The notes under the pieces are model-generated. The model saw nothing but the letters and a program-made list of their open reading frames with translations, was not told the DNA's origin and did not search any database. This document shows, piece by piece, positions 1 to 7,579 of a stretch of DNA of 64,000 bases. Position 1 is the first letter of the stretch; each line of letters opens with the position of its first letter. The stretch spans positions 4,435,977 through 4,499,976 of the forward strand of contig NC_018068.1 of NCBI RefSeq assembly GCF_000255115.2. The letters run 5' to 3'. This DNA is from Desulfosporosinus acidiphilus SJ4. GTDB lineage: Bacteria; Bacillota; Desulfitobacteriia; Desulfitobacteriales; Desulfitobacteriaceae. A program made the position numbers and the translations under genes.

Positions 1-674
1 TGGAGATTGCTCATAACATCCTTGATTGACGGAGGCAGAGTATCGCGTGTCGTTGCTAAAATAGGAATTCCCTGAGCAGCGGCGATGGAGGAAACGGACA
101 AGGCATCTGCCGGAGCCATCCAGCCGGCGGCAACGATCACCTTCGTAACCTTAGCCCCCTGAGCTATCATTTCCTTAGCAATGTTGGCAGAGGTTTCATA
201 TTGATCATTTCCCCCAAGTAAAACAGGAGTGATCCCCAGCTCTTTGATTTCTTCAATCACCGAGGGTTTAATTACTGCTGTCCCACTGGTAATGTATATC
301 TTCTTCGGTTTAAGGCGCTGCAGTTCAATTTTGGTAAATGAGTTCAACGTTTGCCCGTTATCCGTTAACAGAATGGGAGCTTTTAATTGAGCCGCCAAAG
401 GACCCGCCGAGAGTGCATCAACAAGGGCCTTGCTTATTCCCGAAGAGAGAACAATGTTATCCGCCGTTCCTGTCCAGCCTTTCTCAGCGATGAGCGCAGC
501 TGTCTGGTATTGATCAACTCCGCCAATCCTGGACACATTACTAGTTACTGTCTTCGTAGTGGACGGGGTACTCGTCGTGTCAGCTTTTGCGGTTACCGGC
601 GTTAGAAGTGCGGATAAGACAACAATCCCTGCCATACAACCCCGTATCAACTTCCGTTTTATCCTTTGAGGCAT
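1..674 (-). CDS. CWB2-repeat cell-wall-binding protein, partial (3' end outside window)
   Basis: Secreted protein carrying cell wall binding repeat 2 (CWB2, PF04122) units, which anchor proteins to the wall of clostridia through anionic polymers. The N-terminus is a signal peptide (basic MPQRIKRKLIRG, then a hydrophobic stretch ending near AKA). It is followed by repeats with the family hallmarks RIGGVDQYQTA, VDALSAGPLAA, APILLTD and LLGGNDQYETSANIAKEM. ATG at 672-674 is preceded by a good AGGAGG site. Only about 224 codons are visible, so the effector domain is unknown. It lies in the same direction as, and downstream of, a second CWB2 gene whose N-terminal half is clearly similar, which suggests tandem duplication. 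Confidence 0.9.
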   Translation of the reverse strand, partial: MPQRIKRKLIRGCMAGIVVLSALLTPVTAKADTTSTPSTTKTVTSNVSRIGGVDQYQTAALIAEKGWTGTADNIVLSSGISKALVDALSAGPLAAQLKAPILLTDNGQTLNSFTKIELQRLKPKKIYITSGTAVIKPSVIEEIKELGITPVLLGGNDQYETSANIAKEMIAQGAKVTKVIVAAGWMAPADALSVSSIAAAQGIPILATTRDTLPPSIKDVMSNL

Positions 675-816
675 TTAATTTGGACCTCCTCTTATCATTT
701 TAAGTCATGAATGCTTTGCTTGAAAAAAACGAACTCTCTGCGGTTAAATCATGCAAGAGAGGGTTATTTAGTTAATAGCCCGGATCGAAATAATCAATTT
801 GGAGTTTTCAAACTTA

Positions 817-848
817 GAAGAACCCGCTGCTTTTCTAGCGGGTTCTTC
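817..848 (-). terminator. Perfect 12-bp hairpin after the large CWB2 gene
   Basis: Arms 817-828 and 837-848 (AGCGGGTTCTTC and its complement) are perfectly paired around an 8-nt loop, about 65 bases past the stop codon of the large CWB2 gene. The U tract on the minus strand is weak (TAAGTTT), so termination is inferred from the stem and position. Confidence 0.55.
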
Positions 849-911
849 CCCAGGAAAAACTCTTTGTTCAAGCCAATCCTAAGAACTTAACTTCTCCATC
901 CTACTGGTATA

Positions 912-3839
912 TTAGGACTTAACAACGGTATACGTCGTAGTGGTTTGGTTGGCATTAGATAAGGACAGTGTCACTGTATTGGGACTTGTCATTACTAATT
1001 CCAGCAGAGCTCCGTAATCAATTGTGTTGCTGAGATTCGTGGATAAAGCCACTTGGTAGATAACGGCACAATCCAGGTAAACAAGGTCTTTATTGGCTGA
1101 TGGTAAACTGTCCACAGAGGTGAACAGAGCTGTAAAGTTTATGGCTGTGTATACAGCCCCTTTATTTGGGGAGGTACGCAAGACACTAAACAGTTGTTGA
1201 AAATCAAGATTGCTGAAGAACGCATTCATTTGATTTGAGCTGCTCAGCGTCGCGACAGCGGTTGCCGAGGTTGAGGAAGACAACAATTGGGCGGCGGTTA
1301 CACCTGTGGGAGTCGGCAAGGCATTTAAGGCATTATCAATAATTGAACTGATACTTGTCTGGGTATTCACATCAGCCGCTGCATATATTCCCGGTAGATT
1401 TAGAGCCTGATAAAATGAATTTGCTGCGCTTGTATTTTTCCCTTGACTCATAATATCAGCCAGCGCATTATACACTTTTTGTTTATCCGTTGTTGATAAG
1501 CCTTGAGCTGCAGTCAGAAGCGCCTGGAAATTTACTGCACTAAAAATTTGAGAGCTGGTGATTTGTGAGGCTTTTAAGGCCTTAAGAGTATCAATCAGGT
1601 TCAGATCGGAAGCATTGCTCACTGAAAGGATATCGTTGCCTGCGGATTTCGATAGGTTCCAGGACCCAAGATTATATTGGGTACCATTTCTCGTCACTGT
1701 AATTTTCATCGTTGAATTTTGATCCACGGATATAATTGGTTCTTTAAAAGCTCCTGAGGCGATCGTTATCTGAGTTCCGCTGACAGTGGCAGCAGATCCT
1801 CCGGTGACACCACTGATAATAGACGTTACTTTTGGTGCCGGCGTCGTCACGGTTTGACCTCCCGGAACACTCTGCCCGCCTACTGAGGCACTGCCGGCCG
1901 AATTCGAAACAGTCGTTGAAACGGGAGATTGTTCGATGGTCGTTCCGCTGGCATTAACCGTCACGTTCTGGATAGCCCCCGAACCGGTGACACCGGTAGC
2001 AGCATTCAGAGTCATGGTATCTACCGATGCTGCTGAATCCATGCTGATAGCGGTGCTTGGTGCAGAGCTATCGACTGTAATCGTATTTACTGAACCACCA
2101 TGTATCGTGACTTGAGCCGTCGCTTGGATGTCAAGTTGTCCGATACTTCCCGAACTCATCGAGACGGAAGGACTGCTGACCCCTTGGGAAACGGTCAGGG
2201 AGGTAACTGTTCCTCCTGTCACATTCACCGAGCTTCCGGCCGCACTTTGACCCAAAGAAAGGTTTGACACGGTTCCACTGGGAACAGTGACTGAAACGCC
2301 TGGGGCTTCTATCGTGACATCTGTGAAATCTCCTTCAAGATCAATGCCTTTATCAGTCCCGGAAAGGGTCATCACTGTCACCTTGCCAAACGTAGTACTT
2401 GATCCGGTGTCATTTTCCAATGTTGCCCCGGACTGTACCTGAGAACTTGCGATGCTCGTACTTCCCGCAGCAACGATCCGAACATGACCGTCTTGTCTGA
2501 TAACAATCAATGTTCCAGATAATGTCGAATTTGAGATATGAATACTATGTTCTCCTCCGCCGTAGACTGTTGTTTGTCCTGCGATGGTGACATTATCCAA
2601 GTAGACGTCTCCATCTCCGACAGCCGCAGAGATTTCCAAATTTCCGCTAATGTACATATGCTGAAGATGGATTCCCTGTGCAGTGATCTGAACGTTACCC
2701 GTCACGGTTTGTGTACCGGTAGTCGGTCCGATGGTCGAATTGGCTGTACCATAGACTGTTGTGGAGGTGCCACCGCCATTACTACCGCCACCGCCGCCAC
2801 CACCTACAGCACCGCCTCCGCCTCCACCTGCGCCACCGCCGCCGGCGGGAGCAGTATACACTATGCTTGAGCGGACACCTTCAGGTACCACAGCAGTCCC
2901 GCCCAAGGCGCTGACGACGCTGTTGGCATTAAGTTTAGTTTTTACATATTGGGTACCCTCATTGGCTTCGCCGTTAGTGAGCACAATGCCGGCCTTGTAT
3001 TTTGCTGCCAGAGGTGCTCCTGCCAATGCGTCAATGGCCGTTTCACCGTTCGCAATAAAGACGTGGTCATATTTTAATACGCTGTCAAATGCTTTTAAAA
3101 CAGCAAGGTTTGTATCGTAAGCACTCGTCCCATAATAACGAGCAGCCTTCGGCAGCTGATCTTTCACCTCATCACTGATTACGCCGGTTCCGCCAATCAC
3201 ATCGGTGGATTTAACACTCGTGTTGTTCGCCAAAAACTCCTGAACGCTTGCTGGAATGGAATCTTTCTCTGTCAAGAGAATGGGTTCAGTTTGCGCAGCG
3301 GCGATAGAGGCTATGGAAAGAGCATCTTGATTCTTCCATCCAAAGGCCACCGCAGCTTTTTCAACCTTAGCACCGAGCTCTACCATTTTATTGGCAATAT
3401 TTACTGAGGTTGCGAAGCGGTCAACTCCTCCCAGAGGAACAACCGTTATGCCCATCCCCGTTAATTCATCAAGAACACCCTGACTGATAACTCCTGTTCC
3501 GCTGGTGACATAAACCTGCGTAACTTTGAGTTTTGTTAACTCTGCTTTTGTGTCGGGATTTAAGGCATCTCCCGCATCTGTCAAAAGGATCGGCGCTTTA
3601 AGGTAAGCAGCAAGGGGACCGGCGGTCAAGGCATCAACCATGCCATAGGATGTTGAAGAAGCTAGGATCGCAGTACCGGACCATCCGGTCTGTTCAGCAA
3701 TCTGTACCGCAGTTTGTGCCGCAGTGTCTCCGGCAATACGTGTCGGGAACGTGTTCGCCGCCAGGACATTTAAAGGAACAAAGGTTAGTGCCATAGTTGC
3801 AATAGCAAACGTTGCTACAGCCTTTCTGATTCTTGTCAT
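912..3839 (-). CDS. Large secreted CWB2 protein with Gly-rich linker and repetitive beta-rich region
   Basis: Predicted S-layer-like or wall-bound protein of about 975 residues. The chosen ATG (3837-3839) has an AGAGGAGA ribosome site; an ATG 14 codons further upstream has none. Order: signal peptide ending near NVLAA; three CWB2 repeats to about residue 325 (RIAGDTAAQTA, LGGVDRFATSVNIANKM, VIGGTGVISDEV); a linker of almost pure glycine; a roughly 350-residue Thr/Ser/Val-rich region with short repeating strands (SGTVSNLSLGQ, GGTVTSLTVSQG type) that looks like a beta-solenoid; and a C-terminal helical segment of unknown kind. CWB2 modules are established wall anchors. The function of the C-terminal two thirds is not recognised. 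Codon use looks native. Confidence 0.88.
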   Translation of the reverse strand: MTRIRKAVATFAIATMALTFVPLNVLAANTFPTRIAGDTAAQTAVQIAEQTGWSGTAILASSTSYGMVDALTAGPLAAYLKAPILLTDAGDALNPDTKAELTKLKVTQVYVTSGTGVISQGVLDELTGMGITVVPLGGVDRFATSVNIANKMVELGAKVEKAAVAFGWKNQDALSIASIAAAQTEPILLTEKDSIPASVQEFLANNTSVKSTDVIGGTGVISDEVKDQLPKAARYYGTSAYDTNLAVLKAFDSVLKYDHVFIANGETAIDALAGAPLAAKYKAGIVLTNGEANEGTQYVKTKLNANSVVSALGGTAVVPEGVRSSIVYTAPAGGGGAGGGGGGAVGGGGGGGSNGGGTSTTVYGTANSTIGPTTGTQTVTGNVQITAQGIHLQHMYISGNLEISAAVGDGDVYLDNVTIAGQTTVYGGGEHSIHISNSTLSGTLIVIRQDGHVRIVAAGSTSIASSQVQSGATLENDTGSSTTFGKVTVMTLSGTDKGIDLEGDFTDVTIEAPGVSVTVPSGTVSNLSLGQSAAGSSVNVTGGTVTSLTVSQGVSSPSVSMSSGSIGQLDIQATAQVTIHGGSVNTITVDSSAPSTAISMDSAASVDTMTLNAATGVTGSGAIQNVTVNASGTTIEQSPVSTTVSNSAGSASVGGQSVPGGQTVTTPAPKVTSIISGVTGGSAATVSGTQITIASGAFKEPIISVDQNSTMKITVTRNGTQYNLGSWNLSKSAGNDILSVSNASDLNLIDTLKALKASQITSSQIFSAVNFQALLTAAQGLSTTDKQKVYNALADIMSQGKNTSAANSFYQALNLPGIYAAADVNTQTSISSIIDNALNALPTPTGVTAAQLLSSSTSATAVATLSSSNQMNAFFSNLDFQQLFSVLRTSPNKGAVYTAINFTALFTSVDSLPSANKDLVYLDCAVIYQVALSTNLSNTIDYGALLELVMTSPNTVTLSLSNANQTTTTYTVVKS

Positions 3840-4440
3840 TTGTTGGGATTCTCCTCTCAACCCTCTTCTTAACTTTTTCATTTATGCGAGGTGACTTTTT
3901 CCATTCACACTCCGGACGCAGCTAACCGTCCCTCACCTCCTTAAAATAAATCTATCCTTTCCGGTAATAGGGTAAAAGTATAATACCGAAGATGTGAAAT
4001 TTTTCACCCATTGTCCATCCAGATATACATGAAATTATTCTTTATATATTTAAGAAAATCCTGCTAAGTCTTGCCAAACTTTTTATTTAAAGTCAATAAA
4101 ATTGACCTACTGCAGAAATAATTGCACTTATAATAATGTATTTGCTTTACATTCTTTAAATTACGATTAATATTTAAAAATACACTTATTTTACGCTATA
4201 TTTAAATAAATATATTTTTATTCTGACAAATTTCCATTTAATTGACTCAAAATATTGTCAAATCCTTTTAATTTCCTTAAATTTCTTGCGAACACAATAA
4301 TATATTCTTTGTTTTTGTTGTAATCGACTCTTGTCATGTTATTGCTACAAAATACAACATTTTAATTGGGTTAGTATAGAAAACTTAACAGGTATCTAGG
4401 CTCTGACACCTGCCGCTGGTTATACGATTTTCATCCTATC
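3840..4440. other. AT-rich intergenic region upstream of the CWB2 gene
   Basis: No convincing ORF on either strand. On the minus strand an AAGGAGGTGA sequence near 3943-3952 starts a five-codon GTG reading frame. It lies upstream of a TCACCTC near 3890 that could pair with it, so a small leader hairpin controlling the CWB2 gene is possible but weakly supported. The part from about 4030 to 4370 is very AT-rich and featureless. Confidence 0.4.
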
Positions 4441-4587
4441 TTAAGACTCATACTTCTATAAATGGAATGGTCCCCGTTCTCCGCAACGGTGGGGGTAGAA
4501 CCTCCCACCGTGCCCTAATGTTCAGCTTTAGCTGAACGAGTTCACTCATCTGTGATGCCGCTTCGCTGTGTGTGGTGCTGATAGTAC
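4440..4587 (-). mobile_element. Possible relic of an IS right end (stem-loop scaffold)
   Basis: Read on the minus strand, this has an 18-base palindrome (GTTCAGCTAAAGCTGAAC), then a stem-loop CGGTGGG/CCCCACCG around GAGGTTCTA, then a TTTATAGAAG tail. A diverged copy with the same order lies at 31095-31240 on the plus strand. Two dispersed copies of an ordered hairpin scaffold without a protein resemble right ends of IS200/IS605-type elements. That identification is inference; no transposase or TnpB gene is present at either site. Confidence 0.3.
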
Positions 4588-4611
4588 AAAAAAAAGCGTG
4601 CCATCGCACAC
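4588..4611 (-). terminator. Rho-independent terminator downstream of rng
   Basis: On the minus strand GTGTGC-gatg-GCACGC is followed by eight U residues (4588-4595). It sits about 75 bases past the rng stop and probably backs up the tighter hairpin that overlaps the stop codon. Confidence 0.6.
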
Positions 4612-4659
4612 TCCTACATCGTTGATTCACAAGTCTAAGTTATATATTTCTTATGTTAA

Positions 4660-4683
4660 TACAAAAAGAGGCCGAAGCCTCTT
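4660..4683 (-). terminator. UUCG-capped terminator at the rng stop codon
   Basis: On the minus strand AAGAGGC-UUCG-GCCUCUU runs straight into a U run. The stem begins at the last base of the rng TGA stop (4683-4685), so transcription is expected to end right at the end of rng. It would prevent read-through to rplU-type genes, and none follow. Confidence 0.85.
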
Positions 4684-5969
4684 CATACCCTCCCGCTTCC
4701 CTCACAAGTGGGACAGGGTGACGTATAGCGAACGGCCAAGGTCTGGCCGACTTTCTTCCGTGTCATTTCCACTAAACCTAGCTGAGTAAGTCCCAGAATC
4801 TGAGACTTTGTTTTATCCCGCGCACAGGCCTCTTCCAAAGCATCGATCACTCGCTCCTGATCTTCCTTCGCTGCCATATCAATAAAGTCAATGATGATAA
4901 TTCCTCCGAGATTTCTCAAGCGCAGCTGCCGGGCTATTTCCCGAGCCGCTTCCAAATTAGTATGGGCCACCGTTTCTTCCAGAGAACGTTGTCCCACATA
5001 TTTCCCAGTATTCACATCAATGACAACAAGAGCCTCCGTTTGCTGGATCACCAGATAGCCGCCGCTTTTCAGCCAGACCTTTGAGCGTAAGGCTTTCCGT
5101 ATTTCATCGTCTATACCATATTGAGTAAACAGACTTTCCCCCGGTACGACTAAGATTCGTTTCGCCGCCGGATGTTCAATTTCACGTAAGGCTTGACGCA
5201 GAGTCTCAGCGGTTTCCTCCTGATCAACGGTAATTCTCTCCACATCCTGATCAATCCAATCCCGGACTAGGCGTGAAATCAAATCAACATCCTTATGTAC
5301 TAATCCGGGAACAGAGACATGGGGAATCTTACGCTCTAAAGCTTGCCAAGTTTTAACCAACTGATCAATATCTTCGGCAATTTCCTCACCGTCAATCCCC
5401 TCCGCTAATGTACGAATAATCACACCCATCCCGTCAGGTTTAGCTTTCTCGGCCAACCCTTTCAATCTCTCCCGTTCCTGGCCATCGCTGATCTTCCGGG
5501 ACACACCGATATAACTTACCTGAGGAAGAAGGACCACATATCTCCCAGGCAGCGTAAGATTGACACTAATCCGCGCCCCCTTCGTGCCCACAGGTTCCTT
5601 ACTGATCTGAACCAAAAGTTCCTGCCGAGGCTTTAAGAGGTTCTCAATCCGTTCTTGAATAACCGAAGTACTCTTTTCCTCTTCCTCATAACGGGAAGGA
5701 GAAGGAATCACATCCCCCACATAAAGAAAGGCATTCTTCTCTAAACCAATATCCACAAAAGCCGCCTGCATCCCGGGCAAAACATTCTCCACCCGCCCGC
5801 GATAAATATTCCCCACCAAATGAGAAGAACCATCCTCATCCTCAAAGACATCCATCAATTCACCACATTCAAACACAGCCGCCCGAATCCTTTGAGATTT
5901 CCCTTTAGCATTCGGCTCACTTTGCAGAACCAGTTCCTTCTTACAAGTCCCCGAGTTTTCAAGTTTCAT
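4683..5969 (-). CDS. rng: Ribonuclease E/G family endoribonuclease (RNase G)
   Basis: Single-strand-specific endoribonuclease of RNA processing and decay. The start ATG (5967-5969) follows AGGAGGTG; a longer frame 14 codons upstream lacks a site. About 428 residues. An S1-like domain (NIYRGRVENVLPGMQAAFVDIG) occupies roughly residues 55-125. The catalytic DNase I-like core has VVIDVNTGKYVG and IIIIDFIDM, which carry the metal-binding aspartates. The Zn-link CPTC is near the C-terminus. The protein stops only about six residues after that motif, shorter than many homologues, so the small C-terminal domain is absent. In clostridia rng usually precedes rplU; here it ends a cluster and is followed by terminators. 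A 0.9-kb structured non-coding block separates it from its upstream neighbour. Confidence 0.9.
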   Translation of the reverse strand: MKLENSGTCKKELVLQSEPNAKGKSQRIRAAVFECGELMDVFEDEDGSSHLVGNIYRGRVENVLPGMQAAFVDIGLEKNAFLYVGDVIPSPSRYEEEEKSTSVIQERIENLLKPRQELLVQISKEPVGTKGARISVNLTLPGRYVVLLPQVSYIGVSRKISDGQERERLKGLAEKAKPDGMGVIIRTLAEGIDGEEIAEDIDQLVKTWQALERKIPHVSVPGLVHKDVDLISRLVRDWIDQDVERITVDQEETAETLRQALREIEHPAAKRILVVPGESLFTQYGIDDEIRKALRSKVWLKSGGYLVIQQTEALVVIDVNTGKYVGQRSLEETVAHTNLEAAREIARQLRLRNLGGIIIIDFIDMAAKEDQERVIDALEEACARDKTKSQILGLTQLGLVEMTRKKVGQTLAVRYTSPCPTCEGSGRV

Positions 5970-6043
5970 ATCGGATTTACACCTCCTAAGAGAACTTGCG
6001 TTACCACGCAACCTTGCATGCTCTCGCAGATCAAACTAGGACC

Positions 6044-6202
6044 CAAGAGCTTGAAAATTAGCGGGCGGGGTTCCCGGCATATCGGACATCCGACGGCTAG
6101 GACGGCCTAGTGTCCCCGGAGCCACGGATGGCGGGAGGGGACCCTGTCCGAATGCCGGCAGTGTACGTCCAGTACACTGCCCCGCTTATGAAAGCGCTCT
6201 TG
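6044..6202. ncRNA. GC-rich multibranched fold-back module (module 0)
   Basis: Nested complementary arms: CAAGAGC (6044-6050) with GCTCTTG (6196-6202); AGCGGG near 6060 with CCCCGCT (6180-6186); CCGGCAT/TCGGAC (6074-6087) with GTCCGA/ATGCCGG (6146-6158); and a perfect 10-bp hairpin GGCAGTGTAC/GTACACTGCC (6157-6166, 6172-6181) on one side, its first two bases shared with the preceding arm. The region is much richer in GC than the flanking genes and has no plausible ORF. It precedes two related-looking palindromic units. Whether it is a transcribed RNA or a mobile DNA palindrome cannot be settled from sequence alone. Confidence 0.5.
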
Positions 6203-6308
6203 AGTCAAGTTTGATAGCTGCTTGATCAAAGAAGGTCGCTTTTGTAAGCGCGAAGTTCTAAGCTAATTCTGCCCCGGTATTCCTAATAAGAAGTCTTAAG
6301 AAATACTT

Positions 6309-6589
6309 GCAAGAATACCCGAGCACCACCCGAGCTTCAGAGCGAGGGGCGCGATCACCGGCGTGAAACCTTTGCGGGAGCCGCTGCCAAACTCGGCTTT
6401 AAATTCTCATTCATCCAGCAGGGCGGGAAACTGGACGTTTCCCGCCGGCCAAGCGTCAAGGATGACGCTTTGGCCGGGAACCCTGCCCTCTTCCATTAAG
6501 AATTTAAAGCCCTAGTTTGGCGGGGCGAGCGCACGGTTGAACAAGGTGACGTGCCACTCCGCTCCCGAACATTCCCAACTGGAATCCAA
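6309..6589. ncRNA. Structured tandem repeat, copy A (candidate ncRNA or palindromic element)
   Basis: First of two 281-bp direct repeats. The whole unit folds. P1 pairs 6340-6359 with 6545-6564. P2 pairs 6386-6407 with 6499-6521 in about 21 bp, with only a small asymmetric interruption. Inside are a 10-bp hairpin (6422-6431/6437-6446) and a hairpin 6447-6457/6464-6475. Against copy B, the P2 core changes AAATTCT/AGAATTT to AACCCCT/AGGGGTT and the distal hairpin changes AGCGTC/GACGCT to TGCGAC/GTCGCA, with pairing kept each time. One P1 pair is G-U if read on the plus strand, a weak hint of plus-strand transcription. No coding gene overlaps. The family is not recognised. Confidence 0.6.
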
Positions 6590-6855
6590 GCAAGAATACC
6601 CGAGCGCCACCCGAGCTTCAGAGCGAGGGGCGCGATCACCGGCGTGAAACCTTTGCGGGAGCCGCTGCCAAACTCGGCTTTAACCCCTCTTGCATCCAGC
6701 AGGGCGGGAAACTGGACGTTTCCCGCCGGCCTTGCGACAGGGATGTCGCATAGGCCGGGAACCCTGCCCTCTTCCGTAAAGGGGTTAAAGCCCTAGTTTG
6801 GCCCGGCTACTGCACGGTTGAACAAGGTGACGCGCCCCTCGCTCCCGAGCAGGAC
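6590..6855. ncRNA. Structured tandem repeat, copy B (candidate ncRNA or palindromic element)
   Basis: Second copy, offset by exactly 281 bases from copy A and nearly identical outside the covarying stems. P1 is 6621-6640 with 6826-6844 (19 bp, one bulged A), P2 is 6667-6688 with 6780-6802, and the distal hairpin is 6727-6738 with 6745-6755. P1 is perfectly Watson-Crick here but contains mismatch or wobble changes in copy A. The copy ends about 18 bases before the stop codon of the DUF2344 gene. Because both neighbouring genes run on the minus strand, an operon transcript could also pass through it. Confidence 0.6.
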
Positions 6856-6872
6856 CCAATACTAGCTCGCCC

Positions 6873-7574
6873 CTACTCCGCAAGCAGCTCGAACGGCGAA
6901 CTCTTCGTCCCCTTATAAGAAATATGCACACCCGTCCGCTTAACCCTTAACCCATCCAAATCCAACGGCAAGTTCTCCAACTCCCTCAAACTGCCGAGAA
7001 CCTCCTCCGGCCGGACGCTCCCTGCATTCCCGATCTCAACCTCCAACTCGAAGACAAGCTCATCCCCATGAACTTCCCCTTTAAGACTCTTAACCCAGGG
7101 ACGAATGTCCTTATCTGTCGGTCCTTTCTTCGAATAGCGGGAAAAGGTCACATGTCCCCGTGCTAACCAAGCCTTAATCGCTTCCTGCAAACGCTCCTCC
7201 TGAACCGGCAGAGCCATAGGAACCCGCATCTTATAGCTCGCAGCATTCAGAACGGCCATTAACGGTTTAGCTCCTATGGTTAGAAACTGGCCCTGCAATA
7301 AACGGATTCCGGGAGGCAATTGTTCCTGAATTCGACCTAAGACCTCGGTCAATTCAAGATCCCGGTCCAACTCAATATCCACATATTCTCGTTCCCCTTC
7401 GGTTCCCACTGCCAGAGCAAAACCAAAAGAGATTTTCGGCCGGGGGTTAAATCCTTCCGTATAGGACATTTTAATCCCTGCCCGCCGAATAGCGCGTTCA
7501 AACACCCGAGTCAAATCCAGATGGGCAATAAACTTAGCATCTTCCTTTTTGGTATAGGCGATTCTCAGCCGCAT
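6873..7574 (-). CDS. TIGR03936 family radical-SAM-linked protein (DUF2344)
   Basis: Member of the DUF2344/TIGR03936 family, which occurs next to, or fused to, a particular radical SAM protein in Firmicutes; its biochemical role is not established. The sequence opens MRLRIAYTKKEDAKFIAHLD and has the family stretch YTEGFNPRPKISFGFALAVG at about residues 39-58. It ends with GVHISYKGTKSSPFEL. ATG at 7572-7574 has AAGGG eight bases upstream. A GTG three codons earlier overlaps the upstream stop (GTGA) and would give translational coupling. It directly follows its radical SAM partner, which supports a joint function. Confidence 0.88.
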   Translation of the reverse strand: MRLRIAYTKKEDAKFIAHLDLTRVFERAIRRAGIKMSYTEGFNPRPKISFGFALAVGTEGEREYVDIELDRDLELTEVLGRIQEQLPPGIRLLQGQFLTIGAKPLMAVLNAASYKMRVPMALPVQEERLQEAIKAWLARGHVTFSRYSKKGPTDKDIRPWVKSLKGEVHGDELVFELEVEIGNAGSVRPEEVLGSLRELENLPLDLDGLRVKRTGVHISYKGTKSSPFELLAE

Positions 7575-7579
7575 GGCAC

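Noticed and set aside
2538-3120. Plus-strand frames with poly-proline and poly-threonine segments opposite the CWB2 gene
   Set aside because: They are antisense shadows of the glycine-rich linker and Thr/Ser repeats; no ribosome site and no recognisable protein.
4448-4630. 60-codon minus-strand frame near the rng terminator
   Set aside because: It runs through hairpins and a U run of a terminator and an IS-like scaffold; no protein similarity.
4440-4640. Group II intron fragment
   Set aside because: GTGCG and GGTTCTA words occur, but no domain V structure or reverse transcriptase sequence is present.
6551-6796. 81-codon plus-strand frame inside the tandem structured repeats
   Set aside because: The covariation between copies preserves base pairing, not codons, and no ribosome site is present.
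6309-6855. CRISPR array
   Set aside because: Only two units of 281 bp, no short repeats with unique spacers and no cas genes.
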